From an uncultured Desulfobacterales bacterium (GTDB lineage Bacteria; Desulfobacterota; Desulfobacteria; Desulfobacterales; SpSt-501): a stretch of 64,000 nucleotides of DNA. The position numbers were made by a program, and so were the translations under genes. How positions within the stretch are numbered: the stretch's first letter is position 1; every line of letters starts with the position of its first letter. Below are positions 36,163-45,788 of the stretch, piece after piece. Where the stretch lies: contig CALIUY010000004.1 in the NCBI GenBank assembly GCA_938048455.1, forward strand, positions 44,355-108,354. Direction: 5' to 3'. The notes below the pieces were generated by a model. That model made no database searches, was not told the origin of the DNA, and saw nothing but the letters and a program-made list of their open reading frames with translations.

Positions 36163-36705
36163 ATGGAGGATCCGAGCCGCCGTTTTCTGCTGCAATTGCG
36201 GAAGGAGACCGGGGGGGACCCTTCCCGGACGGTGTCCCTCTACGAGATCGGCCGGCAGCTGGGCTGGCAGCGGCCGGAGGCGCTCCGGGCCGCCGAGAAC
36301 CTGATGGCCGAGGGGTTCGTGGAGGTCCGCTCGCTCTCCGGGGCCGTGGCGATCAGCCGCGCGGGTTTGAGTGCCGCCGAAGCCGAGCTGGCCGCCGCGT
36401 CCCCCGCTTCGCCCCCGCTCCGTCTCGGGCCGGCTCCGGTGCTGGAAAACGGAATGGGGCCGCGGCTGCTCGATCTCTTGCGGGAAATCCGCCTCCGCCT
36501 GGACGCCGGGGGCGGCCCGCCGGGGGATCGGCGGCGGGAGTTCGAGGCCGACCTGCGGACGATCGAGGCCCAACTCGGCTCCCCGCGTCCGAAGAACGCG
36601 GTCCTGCGGGAGGCTTTCCGCTCGATCGCCGAAAACCTGGGCGAAGCCGCCGCCGGCGATCCTCTTCCGGCGCGGCTGCGGTCCCTGATCGACTCCGGAG
36701 CGTGA
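36163..36705 (+). CDS. Hypothetical protein with winged-helix-like N-terminus
   Basis: The 180-residue product starts MEDPSRRFLLQLRKETGG and has a region reading like a winged helix-turn-helix (VSLYEIGRQLGWQRPEALRA then EGFVEVR, about 24-58). Helical segments (RLLDLLREIRLRLD, EFEADLRTIEAQL) follow. No cofactor or membrane segments are seen. It may be a DNA- or RNA-binding accessory protein, but the family is not recognised. It ends just before the exonuclease gene. Confidence 0.6.
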   Translation: MEDPSRRFLLQLRKETGGDPSRTVSLYEIGRQLGWQRPEALRAAENLMAEGFVEVRSLSGAVAISRAGLSAAEAELAAASPASPPLRLGPAPVLENGMGPRLLDLLREIRLRLDAGGGPPGDRRREFEADLRTIEAQLGSPRPKNAVLREAFRSIAENLGEAAAGDPLPARLRSLIDSGA

Positions 36706-36706
36706 G

Positions 36707-37513
36707 GTGCCGCCGGTGGCGCAGCGCAGAGCGAAACGCTGGAAGCTCATCTCCTGGAACGTAAACGGCCTGCGTGCGGCCTGGAAGAAGGGCTTCGCCG
36801 CATCCCTGCAGCGCCTCGATGCCGATGTGGCCTGCATCCAGGAGACCAAGCTGCCGCTCGCGGAGGGTGCGGAAGTCTTCGCCCGGATTGCGGGCTACGA
36901 GTCTTTCTGGGCCCATTGCGCGGCGAAAAAAGGCTACAGCGGGGTCGGGGTGTACACGCGCACGCCTCCTCTTTCCGTGCGCTATGGCATCGGGGAGGCG
37001 CGCTTCGACCGCGAGGGCCGCGTGATCGAGATGGACTTCGGCGATTTTCTGCTCTTCAACGTCTATTTCCCCAACGGGCAGACGGGTCCGGAGCGCTTGC
37101 AATACAAGCTCGACTTCTACGAGGCCTTCTTCGCCTACGCCGACGCCTGCCGGCGGCGCTCCCGGAGGGTGATCGTCGGGGGCGATTTCAACACCGCCCA
37201 CAACGAGATCGACCTCGCCAACCCCAAGGCGAACGAGCATTACTCCGGCTTCCTGCGGGTCGAGCGCGACTGGCTCGACCGGATCGTGGCCCGGGGCTGG
37301 GTGGACACGTTTCGGCGGCTGCACCCCGATGCCGTGCAGTATTCCTGGTGGACCTACCGCTTTCGCGCCCGCGAGCGCAATATCGGCTGGCGCATCGACT
37401 ACTTTTTCGTCAGCCGGGAGCTGTTCGAAGACGGCCTCGTGCAGGAAGCCTTCATCGACCCCACGGTCGCGGGCTCCGACCATTGCCCCGTGGGGCTCGT
37501 GCTCGCCTTCTGA
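36707..37513 (+). CDS. xth: Exodeoxyribonuclease III / AP endonuclease
   Basis: This enzyme cleaves at abasic sites during base-excision repair. The 268-residue protein has the exonuclease III motifs in order: SWNVNGLRAA, IQETKLP (metal-binding Glu), GGDFNTAHNEIDLANPK, and the C-terminal catalytic pair GSDHCPVGL. It begins at a GTG (36707, or a second GTG three codons on) with GGAG upstream. The length is normal. Confidence 0.95.
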   Translation: MPPVAQRRAKRWKLISWNVNGLRAAWKKGFAASLQRLDADVACIQETKLPLAEGAEVFARIAGYESFWAHCAAKKGYSGVGVYTRTPPLSVRYGIGEARFDREGRVIEMDFGDFLLFNVYFPNGQTGPERLQYKLDFYEAFFAYADACRRRSRRVIVGGDFNTAHNEIDLANPKANEHYSGFLRVERDWLDRIVARGWVDTFRRLHPDAVQYSWWTYRFRARERNIGWRIDYFFVSRELFEDGLVQEAFIDPTVAGSDHCPVGLVLAF

Positions 37514-37527
37514 GGGAGAGGAGGAGC

Positions 37528-38181
37528 GTGGACCGGGCGCGGATCGTCGCCGTCTTCGGCAGCCCGCGCCGCCGCGGCAATACGGCGACCCTGCTCGATG
37601 CGGCCGTCGCGGGCGCGAGCGAAGCCGGCGCCCGGGTCGATCGCATCGTCCTGCGCGATCTCAAGATCGCCCCCTGTCTGGAAATCTACGGCTGCCGGAT
37701 CGACGGCGAGTGCCGCATCCGCGACGATTTCCAGGACGTGCGCGCGCGGATGCTGGAGGCGGGGGGGATCATGCTCGCCTCGCCCATTTTTTATTACGCG
37801 GTGAGCGCGCAGGTGAAAACCCTGATGGACCGCTTCCATTCCCTCTGGGTGAAACGGCACTGGGTCGAGCAGGCTGCGGCCGGGCCGCGCCCGCGCCGAC
37901 GGGGCCTGTTCATCGCCGCCGGGGCGACGCGCGGCCCGCGGCTTTTCGAAGGGGCGCTCTTGAGCGTGCGCTGCTTCTTCGATACGCTGGATTGCGACCT
38001 CTGGAAGAGCCTGCTCCACCGGGGGCTCGAGCACGAGGCGGAAGCGCGCGGCCGGCCCGAGCTGCTGGCCGAAGCGCGGCTGGCCGGCGCCGAACTCGCC
38101 CGCCTCCTGCGGGAAGGGGACGGGGCGGGGGCGGACGGCGACCGACGGACGGGGGAAACCGACGATGAGCCTTCTCTTTGA
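37528..38181 (+). CDS. NADPH-dependent FMN reductase / iron-sulfur flavoprotein-like
   Basis: The 217-residue flavodoxin-fold protein begins at a GTG after AGAGGAGGA. It shows the FMN phosphate loop GSPRRRGNTATLLDA and a Cys segment (CLEIYGCRIDGECRI) in the place where iron-sulfur flavoproteins have their cluster motif; only three Cys are seen there. ASPIFYYAVSAQVKTLMDRF is the flavin-binding strand. Probably a redox flavoprotein for small molecules or thiols. It overlaps the next gene by 17 bases. Confidence 0.83.
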   Translation: MDRARIVAVFGSPRRRGNTATLLDAAVAGASEAGARVDRIVLRDLKIAPCLEIYGCRIDGECRIRDDFQDVRARMLEAGGIMLASPIFYYAVSAQVKTLMDRFHSLWVKRHWVEQAAAGPRPRRRGLFIAAGATRGPRLFEGALLSVRCFFDTLDCDLWKSLLHRGLEHEAEARGRPELLAEARLAGAELARLLREGDGAGADGDRRTGETDDEPSL

Positions 38182-39046
38182 GCCGATCCGGCTCGAACGC
38201 CAAGACGAGTACCTCGAGCGGCTCTCCCGCTGCCCGCAGGTCGCCTCGGATTACAGTTTCATCAACCTCTGGGCCTGGTCCGAGGAATACGGCCTGCAGT
38301 GGGCCTGGGATCGGGATCTCGTCTGGATCCGCCAGCGATCCCCCGCCCCCGCTCTCTGGGCACCCGTCGGGGACTGGGAGGCGGTCGACTGGAAAACGCG
38401 GCCGGATCCGCTGGCGGCGGAGGCAACCGTCATCCGCGTGCCCGAGCGGCTCTCTTCCCTGTGGCAGGCGGCTTTCGGGGAGCGCATCGTTGTGCGCCCC
38501 GAACGCGGTCAATGGGATTACCTTTACGATTTTCGCGACCTGGTCGATCTTCCCGGAAACCGCTACCACGCCAAGAAAAACCTCCTGCAGCAGTTTCTGC
38601 GCAGCTACACCTTCCAGTACACGGACTTCGGGCCGCGAACCATCGAGCACGCCATGGCCATGCAGGAGGATTGGTGCTCCTGGCGCGACTGCGAATCCTC
38701 GGAGCTGCTCGCCGCCGAAAACCGTGCCATCCTCCGCGTGCTGCAGCAGTGGGAGAAACTGCGCCGCATTCGCGGCGGAGCCCTTTTCGTCGAGGGCCTG
38801 ATCGTCGCCTACACGATCGCCGAGCCGCTCACTCCGGAGACGATTCTCATTCACTTCGAAAAGGGCTGTCCGGCCTACAAGGGGGCTTACCAGGCGATCC
38901 ACCAGATGTTTCTCGCCCACGCGCCAAACGGCTTCCGCTGGGTCAACCGCGAGCAGGACCTCGACAGCGAGGGCCTGCGCAAGGCGAAGCTTTCCTACCA
39001 TCCGGCGGATTTTTTAAAAAAATTCCGCGTCGTCTTTCAACCCTGA
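38165..39046 (+). CDS. DUF2156 (GNAT-fold, phosphatidylglycerol lysyltransferase C-domain-like)
   Basis: The 293-residue soluble protein fits the DUF2156/COG4866 family related to the aminoacyltransferase domain of MprF. Key parts are DYSFINLWAW near the N-terminus, NRYHAKKNLLQQFLRSY, then IHFEKGCPAYKGAYQAIHQMF and the end VNREQDLDSEGLRKAKLSYHP. No membrane part is present, so it is not a full MprF. Activity unknown. Confidence 0.85.
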   Translation: MSLLFEPIRLERQDEYLERLSRCPQVASDYSFINLWAWSEEYGLQWAWDRDLVWIRQRSPAPALWAPVGDWEAVDWKTRPDPLAAEATVIRVPERLSSLWQAAFGERIVVRPERGQWDYLYDFRDLVDLPGNRYHAKKNLLQQFLRSYTFQYTDFGPRTIEHAMAMQEDWCSWRDCESSELLAAENRAILRVLQQWEKLRRIRGGALFVEGLIVAYTIAEPLTPETILIHFEKGCPAYKGAYQAIHQMFLAHAPNGFRWVNREQDLDSEGLRKAKLSYHPADFLKKFRVVFQP

Positions 39047-39061
39047 GGAAAAAAGGGAACC

Positions 39062-40038
39062 ATGGAACACCCTGCCCACCCCCTGGACCGGTGCAAGGCC
39101 GAAGCGGCCGCCGCCTACGATGCCCGCTCGCGGCTTCCGGCTGTAGCCGAGGCGATCATCGAAAGCTGCGCCGAGGAGGTCTGCTACACGCACATCGACT
39201 ACGAGCCCATCCCTTCGCGCGAACGGGTGGTCGAAGTGATCGAGCGCCTGCGGGCCATTTTGTTTCCCGGCTACTTCAGCCGGGAGAAGATCGACCCCGT
39301 CACCCTGCGCTACACCCTGGGACGCGCCGTGACCGAGGCCTACGACCTGCTGGCCGAGCAGATCTGCCACAGCATCCGCCATGACTGCCAGCGCTACGGC
39401 CAGGCTTGCAGCGACTGCGAAGGCCAGGGCCGCGAGCTCGCCTACGAGCTGTTGTGCGCGCTGCCGGAGCTGCGGCGCCGGCTTGCGGCCGATGTCCGGG
39501 CGACCTTCGAGGGCGACCCCGCCGCCCACAGCCACGACGAAATCATCTTCAGCTACCCCGGCATCTTCGCGATCTCCGTTTACCGGGTGGCTCACCGGCT
39601 GCTCGAACTGGGGGTTCCCCTGCTGCCGCGGATCATGACCGAATACGCCCACAGCGCCACCGGGATCGATATCCACCCCGGGGCCGAGATCGGCGAAAGC
39701 TTCGTCATCGACCACGGGACCGGGGTGGTCATCGGCGAGACGACGCGGATCGGCGACCGCGTGCGGATCTACCAGGGGGTCACCCTCGGCGCGCTCTCGC
39801 TGCCGCGCGACGCCGGGCAGCGTTTCCGCGGCCGCAAGCGGCATCCCACGATCGAAGACGACGTGATCATCTATTCCGGAGCGACCATTCTCGGGGGGGA
39901 CACGGTGATCGGCGCCCGCTCCGTGATCGGCGGCAACGTCTGGCTGACCGAATCCGTCCCGCCCGACACGATGGTGGTTATGGAATCCCCCCGGCTCCTC
40001 TACAAGACCCGGCCGGCGGGGGAAGAAAGGAAGACGCC

Positions 40039-40042
<4 letters not shown>
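39062..40042 (+). CDS. cysE: Serine O-acetyltransferase
   Basis: This enzyme activates serine to O-acetylserine, the substrate of CysK. The 326-residue protein has an N-terminal helical domain (about 1-180) longer than in E. coli CysE and a left-handed beta-helix of hexapeptide repeats ([40 protein letters not shown]). The catalytic His residues lie in DIHPGA and DHGTG. Adjacent overlapping cysK confirms the pathway. Confidence 0.95.
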
Positions 40043-40962
<920 letters not shown>

Positions 40963-40988
40963 CGCGGAAATCCTTCCGCCGCCCCGCC

Positions 40989-41045
40989 GGGAGGCTCCGG
41001 ACCCCCGCTTCCGCCGGGGGTCCGGCGGAGCCTCCCGCTCTGTTT
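40989..41045 (+). terminator. Rho-independent terminator after cysK
   Basis: A long hairpin pairs 40989-40999 with 41026-41036 and 40999-41006 with 41016-41023, with a GG bulge, followed by a U-containing tail (TGTTTT, 41041-41046). It closes the plus-strand run that starts at citrate synthase. Confidence 0.85.
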
Positions 41046-41141
41046 TAAGATTTTGAAAAAAAAGCCGAATATGCCTGTGACGGCCCTGCGGAGGATCGCC
41101 TCCGCCGAGGCACTTTTTTCTGGTACCCGTCGGAAGGGTTC

Positions 41142-42029
41142 ATGGAATCATTCGACGCCGCCCCGCTCGTCGGCAGGCAGGTCGGCAGCGCGACGCTGCT
41201 CGAGGAACTCGCCCGCGGCTCGATGGGCATCGTGTTCGCCGCCTACCAGCACACCCTCAAGCGCAGAATCGCCGTCAAGGTGCTCCCCGAGGCCTGTGCC
41301 GACGAAGAGACCGCGCGTCTGTTCACCCAAGAAGCGCTCGCCGCGGCCGGCCTCGCCCACCCGCACATCGTTCCGGTCTATGAGATCGGTCGCGAGCCGG
41401 GATTTTACTGGTTCAGCATGCAGCTCATCCCGGGCGAATCGCTCGACCGGCGCCTCAGGCGCCTGGCCGCGCACCCCGTCCCCAGCCGGCGGATGCTGCC
41501 GCTCGGGGAGGCCCTGACTCTATTGCGGCGGGTGCTCGAAGCTCTTGATTTCGCCCATCGCCACGGCGTCGTGCACCGCGACGTCAAACCGGCGAACATC
41601 CTTCTGGCCGACGGCGCCCTGCTTCCCCTGCTCACCGATTTCGGGATCGCCTGCCTGCGTCGTCCCGGCGCGGACGCCTTCAGAACACCGCGCGGCAGCC
41701 CCCTCTACATGGCCCCGGAGCAGATCCTCCAGTCGGCGGCGGACGAACGGGTCGATGTGTACGCCGCCGGCGTGCTGCTCTTTCGCCTGCTCGTTCCCGC
41801 CCTTCCGCTCATCCCGCACCGCTCGCCCGAGGAGCTGCTGGTCGCCAAATCCACGGGCCGGCCGCTGTTCACGCGACGGCCCAGTGAGCTGAACCCGCGC
41901 CTCGAGCGGGAAATGGACGCGCTGATCGCGCAGGCGACCGCGTTTCATCCCGAAGAGCGCTTCGCCTCCTGCCGCCGGTTCGCCGAGGCGCTTTCGCGCT
42001 ACGAGCGGCTCCACGGGAGGGACCGCTGA
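41142..42029 (+). CDS. Soluble Hanks-type serine/threonine protein kinase
   Basis: The 295-residue protein contains one protein kinase domain and nothing else; no membrane span or PASTA repeat is present. Motifs are complete: a glycine loop (ARGSMGIVF), AVKVL with the catalytic Lys, HRDVKPANIL catalytic loop, DFG, and GSPLYMAPEQ activation segment. It is one base from the next gene and is grouped with a double-FHA protein, a common receptor of kinase signals. Confidence 0.94.
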   Translation: MESFDAAPLVGRQVGSATLLEELARGSMGIVFAAYQHTLKRRIAVKVLPEACADEETARLFTQEALAAAGLAHPHIVPVYEIGREPGFYWFSMQLIPGESLDRRLRRLAAHPVPSRRMLPLGEALTLLRRVLEALDFAHRHGVVHRDVKPANILLADGALLPLLTDFGIACLRRPGADAFRTPRGSPLYMAPEQILQSAADERVDVYAAGVLLFRLLVPALPLIPHRSPEELLVAKSTGRPLFTRRPSELNPRLEREMDALIAQATAFHPEERFASCRRFAEALSRYERLHGRDR

Positions 42030-42030
42030 G

Positions 42031-44205
42031 ATGCCCCGGGCCGAGGCGATCAAGAAAGGCACCCACCAGGCGGGCAAGGCCTTCGTGCTCCTGTTCAACC
42101 GCGTCGCGATGTACGGCCCGGGGCATCCCTTTTCGGAGCAGGCGGTGACCGATTTCTACGCCGCCATCGGCCGGCTGCTCGAGACCACCTCGCCGGTCGT
42201 CGTGATCTACGACCGGGAGCAGTTTTTCATCGAGGACGAGCCGATCGACCCCAACCTGAACGTCTTCAAGATGGCCGCGCATTTTAAGAAAGCGGCGATC
42301 ACCTCGATCTCGATCGAGCGGGGTCTCGAGCTCGCCGAACTGCGGGCCTTCGTCGAAATCTTCCTCGACTCCCGCGGCTACCCCGAAGCCGAGGCCATGC
42401 GCCGGGCGGCCGCGGCCCGCCAGGTGCGCCGCATCCGGATCAACCACGTCTTTTTCAAGAAAGTGACCGAGGACGAGCGGATCGTGGATCAATCCCACGC
42501 CGTGGAGGCCGAGGCGGCCGCAAACGAGCTCGACCGCAGCCGTCGAACCGGCGAGGCCCTCGGGCTGATCGCCGGCAAACTCCTCGCCGACGAGCTGGGG
42601 GGAACCCTCAGCGTGCGGGAGCTGATCGCCGATCCCCCTTCCGTGGCCGCGCGGCTCTTGGCTCCGCTCGCCGCCGCCCGGGAACAGGCAACGCCCGCGG
42701 CGGAAGCGATGTCGCCAGCGGTGGCCGCGCGCTTCTCCGCCCTGGGAGCCTTCGTCCGCGAGGCCGCCCGCGGCCCCGATCCCCCGCCTCTGCCCGAGCT
42801 GGCCCGAGCGCTGCTGCAGGTCAAGAGCGAATGGCTCGCGACCCTGGAAGCCGGCCGGATCCTGGGCGCGGGCGGATCCGCCGGGGAGGAGCTCCGCCGC
42901 GAGGCGGAATCGGTGACCGACGGCGTGCTCCTCGAGCTTGTGCTTCTCGAGTACCGGCGGGGGGCGAACTCCCCGGAGCAACTGGCCTTCGTGCTCGAGC
43001 GCCTGCTCCCCGACCCGCAGGAGCTGCGGCGGCTGCTTCCCCGCATCCGCGAGGTCCTGCTCGCCGAGGGCATGGCCCCGGAGGATTTCGCCCGGCTGCT
43101 GCGCCTTCTTGCCCGCGAGCAGAAAAACGCGGGACTTCTCGCGGCGGTCGAGCGCGAGGCGCAGGGGCTGGGGGCCGAAGGCGCGGATCTGGTCGAGCGC
43201 TGGATCGCCGATCCCGCGAGCTTTACGCGCGTGCTCTTTCTCGCTGCGGAAATCCAAAAAGAGGCCGGAAGCCCCGAGCCGCTCTCCCGGCTCTTCGTCG
43301 AGCACCTCGAGCGGCTCCTGCCGGGGGCCGTCGAGGCCCGGCCGGGGCAGGATGCCGCCGCGGCCGCGGACCGGCTGCGCCGCCTGTTCGCCGCGCTCCG
43401 CCCCGGCCTTTCCGAGCGCCTGCGCTCCGAAGGTGCGGACAGCCCGGCGATCGCCGAGTTCGAAGCGCGCCTGGCCGAGCGGCTGGATGCGGCGGTCCGC
43501 GCCGTTCGCGAGGAAATCTCCCGCTCCCGCACCGGCCTCGCTGCGCCGGGGGAGCCGCGGCGCAGCCTGCTGCGCACGATCGAGGAAAGCCTGCCCGCCG
43601 GCCACCCCCTCAAGCCGGTGCTCTCCGGGCTGCACGCCTCGTTTCGGGAGAAAGGGCTCGACGAAAACGACGCCGCCCGCATCCTCTCCGAAATGGAATC
43701 CGCCCGTCGGCGCGCCCGCGCGGCCGCGCGGCCGCTCGAGGAGTTCCTCTTCAACCGCCGCCAGACCCGCAGCCTGCTGGAAGTCGAGATCGCCCGGGCC
43801 CGACGCTACGGGACGGACTTGAGCGCGATCGCCTTCTGGCTCTACCGGCCGGGAAAGCGCTCCGGGGCAAAAGGCGCCGAGATCTCCTCCGAGGAGACCC
43901 TCGCCCTGCTCCGCGCCCTGCGCCGCGAGCTGCGCACGACCGACTGGCTGGGCGTCGTCAACGGCCGGCTTTTCCTCGCCGTCCTGCCCATGACGAGCTT
44001 TCGCGAAGCCCACCTCGCCTGCCGCCGGTTGCTGCGCCGGCTGAACACCGGCGAGGAAGCCGGAGCCGCCGGATGCCGCCTCGCCGGCACGGCGGTCCAT
44101 TACGACCCCGCCCGCATGGCGGACCCGGCGGCGTTCATCGCCCTGCTCGAGGGCGAGCAGGCGGAAATGAATCACCGCCTGCGAAACCTCCAGGACTACA
44201 TGTGA
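42031..44205 (+). CDS. Large helical protein with degenerate GGDEF-like C-terminus
   Basis: The 724-residue product has an N-terminal region with LLFNRVAMYGPGHPFSEQAV and YDREQFFIEDEPIDPNLNVF, then a long Leu/Arg/Glu-rich helical middle (about 150-590) that may form HEAT-like repeats. The C-terminal portion (about 590-724) reads like a GGDEF fold in which the catalytic motif is lost (DWLGVVNGRLFLAVLPMTSF in place of the GGDEF loop). It is therefore unlikely to make cyclic di-GMP but could bind a regulator. It lies between kinase and FHA genes and is the probable partner or substrate of the kinase. Confidence 0.7.
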   Translation: MPRAEAIKKGTHQAGKAFVLLFNRVAMYGPGHPFSEQAVTDFYAAIGRLLETTSPVVVIYDREQFFIEDEPIDPNLNVFKMAAHFKKAAITSISIERGLELAELRAFVEIFLDSRGYPEAEAMRRAAAARQVRRIRINHVFFKKVTEDERIVDQSHAVEAEAAANELDRSRRTGEALGLIAGKLLADELGGTLSVRELIADPPSVAARLLAPLAAAREQATPAAEAMSPAVAARFSALGAFVREAARGPDPPPLPELARALLQVKSEWLATLEAGRILGAGGSAGEELRREAESVTDGVLLELVLLEYRRGANSPEQLAFVLERLLPDPQELRRLLPRIREVLLAEGMAPEDFARLLRLLAREQKNAGLLAAVEREAQGLGAEGADLVERWIADPASFTRVLFLAAEIQKEAGSPEPLSRLFVEHLERLLPGAVEARPGQDAAAAADRLRRLFAALRPGLSERLRSEGADSPAIAEFEARLAERLDAAVRAVREEISRSRTGLAAPGEPRRSLLRTIEESLPAGHPLKPVLSGLHASFREKGLDENDAARILSEMESARRRARAAARPLEEFLFNRRQTRSLLEVEIARARRYGTDLSAIAFWLYRPGKRSGAKGAEISSEETLALLRALRRELRTTDWLGVVNGRLFLAVLPMTSFREAHLACRRLLRRLNTGEEAGAAGCRLAGTAVHYDPARMADPAAFIALLEGEQAEMNHRLRNLQDYM

Positions 44206-44226
44206 GGAAAGAAAGGACAAGCGCCG

Positions 44227-44937
44227 ATGGCCGTTCTCGAGCTGCGCTACCAGGGACGAACCCTCCAGCGCTTTCCGATCGGAGTGGGGGACACCTTTTT
44301 CATCGGCCGCCAGGAGGGCAGCGACATCGTGATCGACAACCTCGCCGTCTCCTTCCACCACGCGAAAATCGAGGCCATCGGAGAGGATTTTCTCCTGATC
44401 GATCTCAAGAGCGAAAACGGCACCTTCGTGAACGGCGCGCCGATCCGTGCGCACTGGCTCGAGGACGGAGACGAGATCGGCATCGGCAAACATCTGCTTT
44501 CTTTTCAGAACCCGCGATCCCAGGGCGCCCCCGAGCCGAAACCGCCCTCGATCATCGAAACGATGCAGATGGATACGGCCGCCTTCCGCGAACTCCTGCG
44601 CCGCAACCGAAGGCCGCTCCCCCGCCGGGCCGGATGGAACCCCGAACCCTTTCCCCTGCTGCAGGTGATCCAGGGCCCCCGACGGGAGATCCGCCTCACC
44701 GACAAGCCCTTCCGCATCGGCAGCGACCCCTCCGCCGACCTCGTCGTCCGGGGCTTTCTTGTGCCGAAACTGGCGGCGGTCATCAACCGCGAGGAGGACG
44801 GCTGGCACCTGACCCCGGCCGTCCGCTGGCCGCGCGTCCGCGTGAACGGCGAGCCGATCCGCGTCTCGCGGCGCCTCTTGCGTTTGGACGTGATCGCCGT
44901 GGGAAGAATCCGCGCTCAGTTCCGGACGCCGAGCTGA
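44227..44937 (+). CDS. Protein with two FHA domains, second one degenerate
   Basis: FHA domains bind phosphothreonine. In this 236-residue protein, residues about 24-90 form an intact domain: FIGRQEGSD, the SFHH segment and NGTFVNG hold the binding residues. The second (about 155-236) has FRIGSDPSADL and VRVNG but lacks the Arg and the Ser/His pair, so it should not bind phosphothreonine. The linker contains ETMQMDTAAF, a Thr-containing segment that could be the kinase target. A small gap separates it from the preceding gene, giving one operon. Confidence 0.9.
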   Translation: MAVLELRYQGRTLQRFPIGVGDTFFIGRQEGSDIVIDNLAVSFHHAKIEAIGEDFLLIDLKSENGTFVNGAPIRAHWLEDGDEIGIGKHLLSFQNPRSQGAPEPKPPSIIETMQMDTAAFRELLRRNRRPLPRRAGWNPEPFPLLQVIQGPRREIRLTDKPFRIGSDPSADLVVRGFLVPKLAAVINREEDGWHLTPAVRWPRVRVNGEPIRVSRRLLRLDVIAVGRIRAQFRTPS

Positions 44938-45043
44938 GCATTCCACCGGCCGGCGGGACCCCGGTTTCGATCCATCTTCCCGCCGCTTGATCGCCCGTAT
45001 TTCGGGTATCCCGGGGTCTCGAAGGCCGCCGCAGATTTTTCTG

Positions 45044-45071
45044 TTGACTTTTTTTGTGCCTCATCTAACAT
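45044..45071 (+). promoter_or_regulatory. Sigma-70-type promoter of the rplU operon
   Basis: TTGACT (45044-45049), 16 bases, TAACAT (45066-45071), in an AT-rich stretch. It gives a leader of about 35 bases with GGAGG ahead of rplU. Confidence 0.7.
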
Positions 45072-45111
45072 TTAGCGGTTTTTTAGAATCCTCAACTTTT
45101 GGAGGGTCGGC

Positions 45112-45423
45112 ATGTACGCGGTGATCGCTACCGGCGGCAAGCAATACAAAGTAGAGCCCGGATTAACGCTGCGGGTGGAAAAAATCCCGGGCGAGGTGGG
45201 AGCACCCGTCACCTTCGACCAGGTGCTGCTCATCGGCGAAGGGGAAAACCTGACCGTCGGCCGGCCGCTGGTCGGGAACGCCCGCGTGCAGGCCCGCATC
45301 GTCGAGCAGGACCGGGCGCGCAAGATTCTCGTTTTCAAATACAAGCGGCGCAAGCGCTACCGCCGCAAGCAGGGACACCGCCAGCCCTATACCGCCGTGC
45401 GGATCGACGGTATCGAGGCCTGA
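45112..45423 (+). CDS. rplU: 50S ribosomal protein L21
   Basis: The 103-residue protein begins MYAVIATGGKQYKVEPGL, the classical L21 start. It ends with the Lys/Arg-rich RRKRYRRKQGHRQPYTAVRI that contacts 23S rRNA. It heads the conserved rplU-rpmA-obg arrangement. Confidence 0.98.
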   Translation: MYAVIATGGKQYKVEPGLTLRVEKIPGEVGAPVTFDQVLLIGEGENLTVGRPLVGNARVQARIVEQDRARKILVFKYKRRKRYRRKQGHRQPYTAVRIDGIEA

Positions 45424-45530
45424 GATCCGCACCGGCCGCTTGAGCCGGCGGATTTCACCCCCCAGAGCTCACGTTGCATCCGCGGCCGCAGGCCCCCGGG
45501 GGGCCCGCGCCGCCTGAAGGAGTCCATGTC

Positions 45531-45788
45531 ATGGCCCACAAGAAAGCAGCCGGAAGTTCCCGCAACGGCCGGGACAGCGCCGGTCAGCGTCGCGGAGTGA
45601 AAATCTTCGGCGGCCAGTTCGTCCGCGCCGGAAACATCCTCGTGCGCCAGGTCGGCAGCCGTTTCCACGCCGGGGAGAATGTCGGGGTCGGAAAGGATTT
45701 CACCCTCTTCGCCAAAATCGACGGGATCGTCGCCTTCGAGCGTCTGGGGCGATCCCGCCAGCGAATCAGCGTCTATGCTTCCGAGTGA
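45531..45788 (+). CDS. rpmA: 50S ribosomal protein L27
   Basis: The 85-residue protein starts [16 protein letters not shown], the conserved N-terminus that reaches the peptidyl-transferase centre, and contains [18 protein letters not shown]. The chosen ATG is confirmed by this motif; an upstream in-frame ATG is not used. Its stop overlaps the obg GTG start. Confidence 0.98.
   Translation: MAHKKAAGSSRNGRDSAGQRRGVKIFGGQFVRAGNILVRQVGSRFHAGENVGVGKDFTLFAKIDGIVAFERLGRSRQRISVYASE

Noticed and set aside
41869..44946. Very long minus-strand frame (1025 codons) opposite the kinase-FHA genes
   Set aside because: It is an antisense shadow caused by high GC third positions. The plus strand has recognisable kinase and FHA domains and good ribosome binding sites, while the antisense product has no domain.
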